From: Planctomycetota bacterium
Lineage (GTDB): Bacteria; Planctomycetota; Phycisphaerae; SM23-33
Reading direction: 5' to 3'
NCBI GenBank assembly: GCA_022705325.1
Contig: JAKJER010000035.1
Coordinates: 1 to 64,000, forward strand
Length of the DNA stretch: 64,000 nucleotides
Shown: piece after piece, positions 51,708 to 59,154 of the stretch
Position numbering within the stretch: position 1 is the first letter of the stretch
Layout: every line of letters starts with the position of its first letter
Translations under genes and position numbers: made by a program
The notes under the pieces: generated by a model
The model's database searches: none
Seen by the model: only the letters and a program-made list of their open reading frames with translations
Told to the model about the DNA's origin: nothing

Positions 51708-53351
51708 ATGAACAGCACGTTTCTACAGCGTCGATACCTGGTCAGCTTTCAGAGCCGGCGCCTGCCGCACATCTTCACCGACGTCCTGGTGATCGGCAGC
51801 GGCGTGGCGGGGCTGCGGGCGGCCATCGAGGCCTCCCGGTACGGTCAGGTCATCCTGGTCACCAAGGGCCAGGTTATCGACTCCAACAGCTACTTCGCCC
51901 AGGGCGGGCTGGCGGCGGTGATGGACAGCAGCGACAGCCTGGCCAGCCACGTGGCCGACACCATGGCCACCGGCTGCGGGATGAGCGATCCGGCGGTGGT
52001 GGAGCACGTGATTTCGGCCGCCCCGGACCACATCCGCGAGATGCGCGAGTGGGGGGTGGCGTTCGACATGGGCGACAACGGCCTGAGCCTCGGGCGCGAG
52101 GGCGGCCACTCGGCCCACCGGATCGTCCACGCCGCCGGCGACGCGACCGGGCGGGTGCTGACCGAGGTGCTGGTCGAGCGGGCCCGCCAGTGCGAGAGCA
52201 TCAAGATCTTCGAGTCCTGCTTCGCCCTGGACCTGGTGACCGACCCGCCTGCGGGCGGATCGGGGGCCTCGTGCGTCGGGGCCATCACCTACCACGAGCG
52301 TTACGGGCTGCAATTCATCCGCGCCCGCCAGACGATCCTGGCGGCCGGAGGGGCGGGCATGCTCTGGCGCGAGAGCACCAATCCGCCCATCGCCACCGCC
52401 GACGCCATCGCCATGGTCTTCCGCGCCGGCGGGGCCGTCAGCGATCCGGAAATGATGCAGTTCCACCCGACCACGCTGTACGTGGCCGGCGCCACCCGCT
52501 CGCTGATCAGCGAGGCCGTTCGGGGCGAGGGCGCCTTCCTGCTGGACCGCAAAGGCCATCGCTTCATGACCGAGTACCACGAGATGGCCGAACTCGCCCC
52601 GCGCGACGTGGTCAGCCGGGCCATCCTCCAGCAGATGGCCCAGACCGGCACGACGCACGTCTATCTCGACGTGCGCCACCTGGGCGAGGAGGCGTTCGCC
52701 GCCCGCTTCCCGCAGATCGACCGCCAGTGCCGCCACTTTGAGATCAACCCCGGCACGGACCTGATTCCGGTGCACCCGGCCGCCCACTACATGATCGGCG
52801 GGGCCCGCAGCGACCTCGACGGGCGGACCAACCTGCCGGGCCTGTTGGCCTGCGGCGAGGGCTCGTGCAGCGGGCTGCATGGGGCCAACCGTCTGGCCTC
52901 GAACAGCCTCATCGAGGCCCTGGTCATCGCCCGGCGCTGCGGTCAGGTGGCGGGCGAGGCGCTGGCCGCCGGCAACGGCCAGTACGCCAAGGAGTTCGAC
53001 TGGGCCAACGCCCCCTCCACGCGGACCGAACTGGACCTCACCGACATCCGCAACTCGCTCCGTTCGCTCATGTGGCGCAACGTCGGCATCGTCCGGCGCG
53101 GCGACCGCCTCAGCGAGACCCTCGAGATCGTCAACTTCTGGGGACGATACGTGCTGGACAAGGAGTTCTACGGCACGGCCGGGTGGGAGGTCCAGAACAT
53201 GCTCACCTCCGCCTACGTGATCAGCGAGTGCGCCCTGCGCCGCACCGAGACCCGCGGCGTGCACTACCGCGAGGACTTCCCCCAGACCGACCCCGTCTGG
53301 GCCCGACACCAGAACGTCCGGCGGACCGAGTACCAGTTGGTGGTCGAGTAG
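51708..53351 (+). CDS. nadB: L-aspartate oxidase
   Basis: This FAD enzyme oxidises L-aspartate to iminoaspartate, the first step of de novo NAD synthesis, in the cytoplasm. At 547 residues it matches the family. It shows VIGSGVAGLRAAIEA (FAD motif at 28-42), SYFAQGGLAA, GGHSAHRIVHAAGD, the HPT signature in MQFHPTTLYV and the catalytic region HPAAHYMIGG with GEGSCSGLHGANRLASNSL. The nearby nadD supports an NAD context. The quinolinate synthase and phosphoribosyltransferase genes are not in the window. Succinate dehydrogenase flavoprotein is a relative but lacks this motif set. Confidence 0.95.
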   Translation: MNSTFLQRRYLVSFQSRRLPHIFTDVLVIGSGVAGLRAAIEASRYGQVILVTKGQVIDSNSYFAQGGLAAVMDSSDSLASHVADTMATGCGMSDPAVVEHVISAAPDHIREMREWGVAFDMGDNGLSLGREGGHSAHRIVHAAGDATGRVLTEVLVERARQCESIKIFESCFALDLVTDPPAGGSGASCVGAITYHERYGLQFIRARQTILAAGGAGMLWRESTNPPIATADAIAMVFRAGGAVSDPEMMQFHPTTLYVAGATRSLISEAVRGEGAFLLDRKGHRFMTEYHEMAELAPRDVVSRAILQQMAQTGTTHVYLDVRHLGEEAFAARFPQIDRQCRHFEINPGTDLIPVHPAAHYMIGGARSDLDGRTNLPGLLACGEGSCSGLHGANRLASNSLIEALVIARRCGQVAGEALAAGNGQYAKEFDWANAPSTRTELDLTDIRNSLRSLMWRNVGIVRRGDRLSETLEIVNFWGRYVLDKEFYGTAGWEVQNMLTSAYVISECALRRTETRGVHYREDFPQTDPVWARHQNVRRTEYQLVVE

Positions 53352-53408
53352 AGGGATCGTCGATCCACGCGCCCCTCGGCCAGGCGGGCGATCGAAAGTG
53401 AGAACCTG

Positions 53409-53708
53409 GTGAGTTGGCCCAACCGGCTGTGTCTGAACTTCGGCGTCGAAGACGAAGGGCGGTTCGACACCCGGCGCCTGAACCGCCTGCTGGAGATGGA
53501 GGGCGACACGGTCAACTGCCACAAGGCGCGCAGGCAGACCAACGTACTTATGGTATTCTACCGGTTCTCGCCCCAGAAGTCGCAGGAGATGTTCTCGCGG
53601 CGGGGGGCGGCCAGGCTGACATCGCCCGGAAGTCCTGCCGGCCAAGTGCGGACGCGACAGCACGCACGCGGCCAACTTGCCCCTGGCGCTTCCTGGAGAA
53701 GCGTCTAG
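53409..53708 (+). CDS. Hypothetical protein, possibly a remnant
   Basis: A 99-codon frame starting at a GTG. Its first 60 residues (SWPNRLCLNFGVEDEGRFDTRRLNRLLEME and onward) have the GC-rich third positions of real genes here. After about residue 65 it becomes Arg/Ser/Ala-rich and unlike a protein. No ribosome site is convincing and no family is recognised. It may be a short real protein or the 5' remnant of a decayed gene. The rest of the 53352-53831 gap holds only a TACAAT -10-like box at 53728 and the leader of the next gene. Confidence 0.3.
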   Translation: MSWPNRLCLNFGVEDEGRFDTRRLNRLLEMEGDTVNCHKARRQTNVLMVFYRFSPQKSQEMFSRRGAARLTSPGSPAGQVRTRQHARGQLAPGASWRSV

Positions 53709-53831
53709 GCAAACGGGCGGACTGCTGTACAATATGGGGGTTGACTGCGGATGGGCAGCGGGTGCCCGCGCGCAGGTCACCAGTCTGCCGTTCGGCCCGG
53801 CGCCGGGCGGCCAAAGAGAGGAGGCATCGTC

Positions 53832-55307
53832 ATGATGCGGTACTTCCCGTTCGCGCTGGCGTTTCTGGTCGTGGTATCGACGCAGGCATATGGGACGGCC
53901 CTGGTCTACGAGCCGTTTGGCGGCGGGGCCAACGCCACACAGTTGGACACGTCCACGACCACGGGCGTGGGCTTCGGCTCGAACACCTGGCAGGACGTGG
54001 GCACTAACGCCAACCACATCAACCGCGATGCATGGTCGCCCCAGTTCCCCTCCAACGTGCCCTTTGCCTCGCCCAACAACCTCATGCTGGAGTCGAACCA
54101 GAGCGGCTCGACCACGTGGAGCCAGCTCCAGTCCAGCCGGAATTTCAGCGGCGTGAGCTTCGACCTGGGCCAGGACGGCGAGTTCTACATCAGCTTCTCG
54201 CGGCGCGTGTGGAACAACGATACCTGGGGCGAGATCAGCCTCCATAACTCCGCCACCGGGGAGTTGGGCGTGGCGGTCGGGCACCGCTGGGGCGGGAACA
54301 ATGCGGCCGGCAACCCCTATCAGATCACCGGCCCGCTGGCCTCGCCGGCCCAGAACCTGTTCGGCTCGGGCAATTTCGTCACCGGCGTGCCGGACCGAGC
54401 CCAAGCCAGCGGCGAGAACCTGTTCTATGTGGCCCGCGTGGTCACACAAGCCTCCGGCAACGACCAGGTGTTCCTGAAGGTCTACCAGAATGCGACGCAG
54501 TTGGCCCACCGCGACCCGAGCCTGCTGTCGGGCCAGGGAACGGGCCTCAACCAGTGGTCGCTGATCTCGACCGGGGGCGACTCCAGCCTGGTGCTGGACC
54601 AGATCCGCATCTCCACCAGCGGCAGCGGGTATGCCCAGTTCGACGAGATTCGCATCGGGCAGACCTGGCAGGACGTGACGGGGCTGAGCGCGGCGATCGC
54701 GACGGCCAATGGTGGCTTCGAGCTGCCCGACATTGGCGCCAACGACCAGATCCAGGACGTGCCCGGCTGGTACGACAGCACGGGCAGCTATACGTCGTGG
54801 CATCTGGGCGAGGCCCGCACGCACGCCTCCAACGGCACGCAGACCGCCGGCCTGCGGGGCGACGGGTACATCTACCAGTCGCTGGGCCTGTACGACGGGG
54901 CGGCTGACTCCGTCCTGCACTGGAGCCTGGAGCAGGGCATCTTCCAGGACGGCAACAGCAGCACGGGCATGGACGTGCGGTTCTACGCGGGCAGCAGCGA
55001 CCAGGTGGGCGAGGGCGTGGACCTCGCCACGCTGGGGCTGGCGCAGATCGGCTCGACGGTCGCGTTTGCCTCGCTCAACAGTCTGGGCATCACATCGCCG
55101 GTTACCCGCGAGGGGCTGCTGGACCTGCTGGGCGTTCCGGCGGGCAGCGAGGTCTGGATGCGGATCGGCGGGACGGGAACCACAGGTCAGTTCGCCCCGG
55201 TGGACAACGTTCAGGTGGACGTCTCCGTGCCCGAGCCGGGCAGCTTGGTGCTGTTGGCTCTGGGCGCGGCGGGTGTGGGCGGATACGTCCGTCGGCGCCG
55301 CGGGTAA
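53832..55307 (+). CDS. PEP-CTERM surface protein
   Basis: A 491-residue exported surface protein. The start ATG at 53832 follows AGGAGG at good spacing. Signal peptide residues are FPFALAFLVVVSTQAYG. Residues of about 25-290 are a beta-sandwich of the LamG/DUF-type common in planctomycete surface proteins (YEPFGGGANATQLDT, LGQDGEFYISFSRRVWN). Residues 300-470 are a second beta-rich domain (NGGFELPDIGANDQIQDVPGWYDS), carbohydrate-binding-like. It ends with a PEP-CTERM signal, VPEPGSLVLLALGAAGVGGYVRRRRG. Function unknown. Confidence 0.85.
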   Translation: MMRYFPFALAFLVVVSTQAYGTALVYEPFGGGANATQLDTSTTTGVGFGSNTWQDVGTNANHINRDAWSPQFPSNVPFASPNNLMLESNQSGSTTWSQLQSSRNFSGVSFDLGQDGEFYISFSRRVWNNDTWGEISLHNSATGELGVAVGHRWGGNNAAGNPYQITGPLASPAQNLFGSGNFVTGVPDRAQASGENLFYVARVVTQASGNDQVFLKVYQNATQLAHRDPSLLSGQGTGLNQWSLISTGGDSSLVLDQIRISTSGSGYAQFDEIRIGQTWQDVTGLSAAIATANGGFELPDIGANDQIQDVPGWYDSTGSYTSWHLGEARTHASNGTQTAGLRGDGYIYQSLGLYDGAADSVLHWSLEQGIFQDGNSSTGMDVRFYAGSSDQVGEGVDLATLGLAQIGSTVAFASLNSLGITSPVTREGLLDLLGVPAGSEVWMRIGGTGTTGQFAPVDNVQVDVSVPEPGSLVLLALGAAGVGGYVRRRRG

Positions 55308-55353
55308 CTCCCCCGAACTCCGGCTTGCCCCGCATCGTCCATCCCCAGGCCCG

Positions 55354-55387
55354 AAAGCGGGCAGCGGCGCGAACCGCTGCCCGCTTT
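55354..55387. terminator. Bidirectional terminator between the PEP-CTERM and malectin genes
   Basis: A perfect 14-bp stem, AAAGCGGGCAGCGG (55354-55367) with CCGCTGCCCGCTTT (55374-55387), and a 6-base loop lies between convergent genes. U-tracts are short on both sides. Confidence 0.7.
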
Positions 55388-55403
55388 GGCTGCGGAACGG
55401 GTC

Positions 55404-56063
55404 TTACTTCAGGACTTCGATCCCGTTGATCTCGGGAAGCTGCGTCTGTTCGGTGAACGTGATCTTGAGCGCGCCGTCCTTGACCTCCACGTCTTTGAAC
55501 TCCTTGACCAGCGGCTTGGCGAAGCCGCCCGCCTCCTTGAACACGTCAAGGTCCTTGAGAACCTGCTTGCCCTGGATGGCCACCGAAAACACCCGCTCGC
55601 CGGCGGCGGTGATGCCGTCGTAGGTTTCGGCGAAGTGCAGGCGGACGGTGTACTTGCCGTTGGGCAGCACGAAGCGGTAGCCGCTCATGTTGTATCGCTC
55701 GGTCAGGTAGACCTGCGGGGCCTTGGTGTTGGGCACCTTCTGCGGGGCCCGGGTCACCGTGTCGCCGTCCTCGGCGCCCCACTTGGCGCCGGTGGTCCAG
55801 AGCTGGTCGGCCAGCCACTTGTTGCCGGCCTGGTCGGTGTAGGCTTCCTCAGCCCCGGCGCTGACACGGATGAGGGCCTGCGGGGCTGAAGGCGCTGCCG
55901 GTTCGACCTTCACGGGCAGCGCGACCTTCGGGGCTGGTTCAGCCTTCTTGGCGGGCTCGGCCTTTGCGGCCGGCTGGGCGGTCGGGGCGTCGATCTTCTT
56001 GTCCTCGCACCCCATCAATACCACGACCAGCAGCCCTATGAAAAGCAACGCAACATTCTTCAT
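55404..56063 (-). CDS. Malectin-domain lipoprotein
   Basis: A 219-residue lipoprotein. The start at 56063 is set by AAGGAGACC and the signal (VALLFIGLLVVVLMGC, lipobox Cys19); a longer open frame upstream is not protein-like. An Ala/Lys/Pro-rich spacer (25-65) precedes a malectin-like domain (about 70-219: IRVSAGAEEAYTDQAGNKWLADQLW, GKYTVRLHFAETYDGITAAGERVFSV, LKITFTEQTQLPEINGIEVLK). Malectin domains bind di- or oligoglucosides, so it is likely an outer-surface or periplasmic glycan-binding protein. Confidence 0.88.
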   Translation of the reverse strand: MKNVALLFIGLLVVVLMGCEDKKIDAPTAQPAAKAEPAKKAEPAPKVALPVKVEPAAPSAPQALIRVSAGAEEAYTDQAGNKWLADQLWTTGAKWGAEDGDTVTRAPQKVPNTKAPQVYLTERYNMSGYRFVLPNGKYTVRLHFAETYDGITAAGERVFSVAIQGKQVLKDLDVFKEAGGFAKPLVKEFKDVEVKDGALKITFTEQTQLPEINGIEVLK

Positions 56064-56293
56064 CGGCGGTCTCCTTCTACAAGTGTCCCTTGAAAGCGGG
56101 CGGTGATGTGCGTCCCGAAGCCGCCCGAACAGGCAAAGGGTAAACTCTGCGGCCGCGAGATGCAAGCCCGCAGGTCCGGGCCCGCATGTCCGGGCGAAAG
56201 AGACGCGGCAGATGACGACGCCATCCGCATCGCCCGGGCGGGGGGGGAGGATTTCTGTTTCCCCCGCGCCGGCGGACCGATAGGATGATCGCG

Positions 56294-56923
56294 ATGACCG
56301 ATCGCAGCGAGAAGATCGTCCTGTTGGGCGGGTCGTTCGACCCTGTGCACCACGCCCACCTGATCTGCGCGCGGGCGGCGGCGGAGGCGGTGGGGGTGGA
56401 CCGGATCGTGCTGGTGCCGGCGGCCCAGCCGCCCCACAAGACAGGCACCGTCGCCTCCGGCGCGGACCGCCTGGCCATGCTCCGCCTGGCCGTGGCGGAC
56501 GACTCCCTGTTCGAGGTTGACGACGTGGAACTGCGCCGCGGCGGGACCAGCTACACCTACGACACGCTGGCCGCCATCCGCCGGGAGCGTCCGTGCGCCA
56601 GGTTGTACTGGCTGGTCGGGGCCGACATGCTCGCCGACTTGCCCCTGTGGCATCGGGTGGACGAGGTGCTGGAGATGGCCGAGCTTCTGGTGATGGTCCG
56701 CCCGCCGTGGGACCGGACGTTGGACCGCACGTTTGCGGGCCTGGAGGAGCGGCTGGGGGCCGGAGCTGCCGCTCGCCTGCGACAGAACATCGTGCCCGCG
56801 CCGCTGGTGGATATTTCCTCGACCCAGACCCGGCGCAGGGTCGCCGCGGGGCTGTCCATCCGCTACCTGGTTCCCGATGCTGTGGGAGAGTACATAGCGC
56901 ATCACAGGCTCTATTTGCCCTGA
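56294..56923 (+). CDS. nadD: Nicotinate-nucleotide adenylyltransferase
   Basis: This enzyme adenylylates nicotinate mononucleotide to NaAD in NAD synthesis. The start ATG at 56294 is favoured because AGG at 56282 abuts the other ATG (56285). GGSFDPVHHAHL at 12-23 is the nucleotidyltransferase ATP-binding motif with the HxxH element, and DISSTQTRRRV near 178-188 is the conserved ISSTxxR-type motif. At 209 residues it has the normal length. It pairs functionally with nadB. Its 3' end is closely followed by the candidate sRNA. Confidence 0.94.
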   Translation: MTDRSEKIVLLGGSFDPVHHAHLICARAAAEAVGVDRIVLVPAAQPPHKTGTVASGADRLAMLRLAVADDSLFEVDDVELRRGGTSYTYDTLAAIRRERPCARLYWLVGADMLADLPLWHRVDEVLEMAELLVMVRPPWDRTLDRTFAGLEERLGAGAAARLRQNIVPAPLVDISSTQTRRRVAAGLSIRYLVPDAVGEYIAHHRLYLP

Positions 56924-56941
56924 AAATGCACATTTCCCCCA

Positions 56942-56970
56942 TTGACGGATTCTGCAGCCTCGATTAAGAT
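56942..56970 (+). promoter_or_regulatory. Promoter of the candidate small RNA
   Basis: TTGACG (56942-56947), a 17-base spacer and TAAGAT (56965-56970) lie just after the nadD stop. The start point is expected near 56977. Confidence 0.55.
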
Positions 56971-56976
56971 GCGCTT

Positions 56977-57064
56977 GTATACCATGAGGCTCCTCGGTCA
57001 AACTCCCTCCTTTGACTGAGTCTGAACGGCGTCAGGCTCCCCTCCCCTGACGCCGGTTTTTTTT
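56977..57064 (+). ncRNA. Candidate small regulatory RNA with CU-rich anti-Shine-Dalgarno-like loops
   Basis: A short, non-coding transcript of about 88 nt is predicted. Its first hairpin is a 10-bp stem with one G-U pair, CTCGGTCAAA (56993-57002) with TTTGACTGAG (57011-57020), with loop CTCCCTCC. Its second hairpin is CGGCGTCAG (57027-57035) with CTGACGCCG (57047-57055), loop GCTCCCCTCCC, followed by eight Ts (57057-57064). The first loop is pyrimidine-only and the second is so apart from its first base; both are complementary to GGAGG-type ribosome sites. This is the layout of known bacterial sRNAs that block translation starts with C/U-rich loops. An upstream promoter fits. Expression and targets are unknown. 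Confidence 0.5.
57028..57064 (+). terminator. Strong Rho-independent terminator after nadD / of the candidate sRNA
   Basis: An 8- to 9-bp stem, GGCGTCAG/CTGACGCC, with a run of eight Ts. It is the best U-tract terminator in the window. Confidence 0.9.
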
Positions 57065-57171
57065 GGCGTGTTCTTGGGGCGGGCGGCAGGAGGGTGGGGT
57101 CGACCTGGGGCTTGGCGTGCGGGGCGCGCGCTCCACATAACTCCGCATATCCCACCGGGCGAGACCCGTGG

Positions 57172-57690
57172 TTACGTCTCGACCAGGGCGTGGTCCTCTC
57201 CGCCGCCGCAACGCGATTGCAGGTAGGGCACGACCTGGGGCGGGACCATCGCCGAGACGTCTCCGCCCATCCGGGCGATCTGGCGGATGAGGCTGGAGGA
57301 GGTGAAGGCCCACTCCGTGGCGGTGATGACGAAGACCGTCTCGATGCTCGCGACCACGCGGTTGGTCAGGGCGACCTGGAACTCGAAGTGCAGGTCGGTG
57401 GTGTTGCGCAGGCCGCGGAGGATCGCCGTCGCCCCCAGGCGGCGGGCCAGGTCCACCGTCAGGCCGGTGAAGATCTCCACGCGGACGTTGTCCATGTCGG
57501 CGACCACCTCGCGAATGATGGCGGCCCGCTCGTTGGCATTCAGGAGCGAGTGCTTCTCCGGGTTGTCGCCCACGGCGACCACAAGCTGGTCGAACAGCCC
57601 CCTGCCGCGTCGGATGATGTCCAGATGTCCGTTGGTGATCGGGTCGAACGTGCCGGGAAACAGGCCCAGTCGTGGCGGTCGGTCAGTCAT
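57172..57690 (-). CDS. coaD: Phosphopantetheine adenylyltransferase
   Basis: This enzyme converts 4'-phosphopantetheine to dephospho-CoA, the penultimate step of coenzyme A synthesis. The motif PGTFDPITNGHLDII at residues 12-26 carries the His/Gly elements of the active site, LRGLRNTTDLHFEFQVALTNR is the conserved binding loop, and TEWAFTSSSLIRQIA is the C-terminal signature. At 172 residues it is the usual length. It is the last gene of a minus-strand series from 59039. Confidence 0.95.
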   Translation of the reverse strand: MTDRPPRLGLFPGTFDPITNGHLDIIRRGRGLFDQLVVAVGDNPEKHSLLNANERAAIIREVVADMDNVRVEIFTGLTVDLARRLGATAILRGLRNTTDLHFEFQVALTNRVVASIETVFVITATEWAFTSSSLIRQIARMGGDVSAMVPPQVVPYLQSRCGGGEDHALVET

Positions 57691-57771
57691 GTCGTCCAGC
57701 GCTCCCTGTTGGCGCGCGAAACGCCCCCAGCCACCGGGCCGGGGGCGCGTGCATTTGAGGTTCTGTCCAGC

Positions 57772-57978
57772 CTACTTGCCGACGTAAGTGTGCCACTCGC
57801 TCAAGTTGCTGCTGCGATCCAGCAGCAGGAAGTAGTCGATGTCTTCCACCATCATCTTGGACTGGATGTCCCACATATGGACAATCCGCCGGTTCCGCTC
57901 CATTGGGGTCTCCGTCAGCGTGCAGCCGGCAGCCAAGGTCACCAGGCACAAAGCCAACAACACAAGCAGCTTCTTCAT
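57772..57978 (-). CDS. Small lipoprotein
   Basis: A 68-residue lipoprotein. A signal peptide MKKLLVLLALCLVTLAAGC ends at a perfect lipobox (Cys19). The mature part (about 49 residues: METNRR-like MERNRRIVHMWDIQSKMMVEDIDYFLLLDRSSNLSEWHTYVGK) is short, charged and aromatic and belongs to no family I recognise. AGAAGGTGGAC precedes the start and a near-consensus promoter lies 60-100 bases upstream. It is probably a real surface-anchored peptide. Confidence 0.75.
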   Translation of the reverse strand: MKKLLVLLALCLVTLAAGCTLTETPMERNRRIVHMWDIQSKMMVEDIDYFLLLDRSSNLSEWHTYVGK

Positions 57979-58048
57979 GGGCTGTCCACCTTCTGGTTGT
58001 TCAGGTACAAGACCACCCGGCCCGGGTCGCTCGGGGCCAGACGACCCC

Positions 58049-58077
58049 ATGCTAGTAACGCGCCAAAGGCCTGTCAA
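58049..58077 (-). promoter_or_regulatory. Near-consensus promoter of the small lipoprotein gene
   Basis: On the minus strand a consensus TTGACA (complement of 58072-58077) and TAGCAT (complement of 58049-58054) have a 17-base spacer. It could also serve coaD downstream. Confidence 0.7.
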
Positions 58078-58093
58078 CGAAAAATCCAGCAAC

Positions 58094-58597
58094 TCAGGCA
58101 TTCTTGCCCGAGCCCGGCCTGCTGGCGTCTTCACCGCGGGCAGGAGCGTCCGCATTGCCGATGGCCGCGGTCATCTCGACGTAGAAATACTCGACGCCGT
58201 TCCGCTCGTGCAGTTCGCGGATCTGCCGGTGGATGTCCTCGTATACCTCGTTCATCCAGTCGGCGGGGGCGCGGCAGAAGTGAGTTCGGCAGCCGAGGGG
58301 GCGGCGGCCCCGGGCCAGGCATCGCGGCCCGGCCTGGTAAGGGCATCGGTTTCGCCCGGCCCGGTCCGGATGGGGCGGGTCCTGGCAAATCAGCAGGGCC
58401 AGTTCCAGGGTCGAGACGTACAGGCGGTTGCCCGTCAGGTCGAATTTGCAGCAGGCCCCGCCGCCCAGGCAGACGGGGCAGCGCTGGGCGATTCGCTCGT
58501 CGGCGCGGCGGAGCAGGGCCTCCAACTCGTCCAGAGCGGCCTGGTGACGGGAGGCGGCGAGAACGGCCTGGCGGAGGCGGTCGCCGTCAGCGGGCAT
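58094..58597 (-). CDS. YkgJ-like cysteine-cluster protein 2
   Basis: A 167-residue cytoplasmic protein of the YkgJ/Fe-S- or zinc-cluster-like family. Its cysteines form CPVCLGGGACCKFD near residue 40, RCPYQAGPRCLARGRRPLGCRTHFC in the middle, and a helical C-terminus (NEVYEDIHRQIRELHERNG). The family has a predicted metal cluster and no settled function. It overlaps the start of the preceding YkgJ-type gene by 11 bases, so both are co-translated. Confidence 0.75.
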   Translation of the reverse strand: MPADGDRLRQAVLAASRHQAALDELEALLRRADERIAQRCPVCLGGGACCKFDLTGNRLYVSTLELALLICQDPPHPDRAGRNRCPYQAGPRCLARGRRPLGCRTHFCRAPADWMNEVYEDIHRQIRELHERNGVEYFYVEMTAAIGNADAPARGEDASRPGSGKNA

Positions 58598-59039
58598 GGG
58601 TCGCCCTGCGCCTGAGTTCGATCTCCTCGAACGAGAACCTCCGCCCTCGATTGATGCCCTTGCATCGAAGGTTCGCCAGGGTCCAGGAGGTGGGGTCCTG
58701 GAGGTTGGCGTCCCAGAAGGGCCAGGTGCGGCACTGGGCGGGGCGGACGGGGTAGATCCGGCAGCCTCGCCCGTTGCCCTGGTCGGCTGTGAGGAATACG
58801 CAGTCGTGGCTGCGCGGCACCTCGCGGAGGCTGTACCGGCCCTCGGCCTTGCGGACGTACCGCTTGCGGACCTCGACGGGGTCCATGCCCAGGTGGGAGG
58901 CGATGGCGATGATCTCCGCCTCGGTCAGCCAGACGTAGCCCTCTTCTGGCCCGGCGCAGCACCGCCCGCACTGGGAACACTCGAAGGCCAACCCGGCGAC
59001 GTACCAGGGGGCCAGGGGATGATCGCTTTGACTGCACAT
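58587..59039 (-). CDS. YkgJ-family cysteine-cluster protein 1
   Basis: A 150-residue protein with the classical YkgJ motif FECSQCGRCCAG near residue 20, GRGCRIYPVRPAQCRTWPFW in the middle, and LRCKGINRGRRFSFEEIELRR at the end. The cysteines suggest one metal (Fe or Zn) cluster, function unknown. The ATG at 59039 is chosen over 59093 because the intervening residues are encoded by repeats. It overlaps the second YkgJ-type gene by 11 bases. Confidence 0.82.
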   Translation of the reverse strand: MCSQSDHPLAPWYVAGLAFECSQCGRCCAGPEEGYVWLTEAEIIAIASHLGMDPVEVRKRYVRKAEGRYSLREVPRSHDCVFLTADQGNGRGCRIYPVRPAQCRTWPFWDANLQDPTSWTLANLRCKGINRGRRFSFEEIELRRRATHAR

Positions 59040-59047
59040 TCTGGAAA

Positions 59048-59138
59048 ACCCAAAGGACCCAAAGAGCCCAAGGGACATGAAGGACACGCCCAACTCGCTC
59101 CTGTCCTTTGCGTCCTTTGAGTCCTCTAAGTCCTTTTG
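59048..59138. repeat. Two nine-base tandem arrays in inverted orientation
   Basis: Plus-strand units ACCCAAAGG, ACCCAAAGA, GCCCAAGGG and ACATGAAGG (59048-59083) face GTCCTTTGC, GTCCTTTGA, GTCCTCTAA and GTCCTTTTG (59103-59138). The arms are largely complementary, so RNA from either strand could fold into a 35-bp imperfect hairpin between the large membrane protein gene and the YkgJ gene. Not CRISPR: units are too short and there are no spacers. Confidence 0.7.
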
Positions 59139-59154
59139 TATTGTACCGGCCGGT

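Noticed and set aside
51723..54920. 1065-codon minus-strand frame over nadB
   Set aside because: Mirror of nadB and the PEP-CTERM gene, composition typical of a shadow frame.
56064..56942. N-terminal extension of the malectin lipoprotein
   Set aside because: It runs antisense to nadD, and the lipoprotein signal and ribosome site fix the start at 56063.
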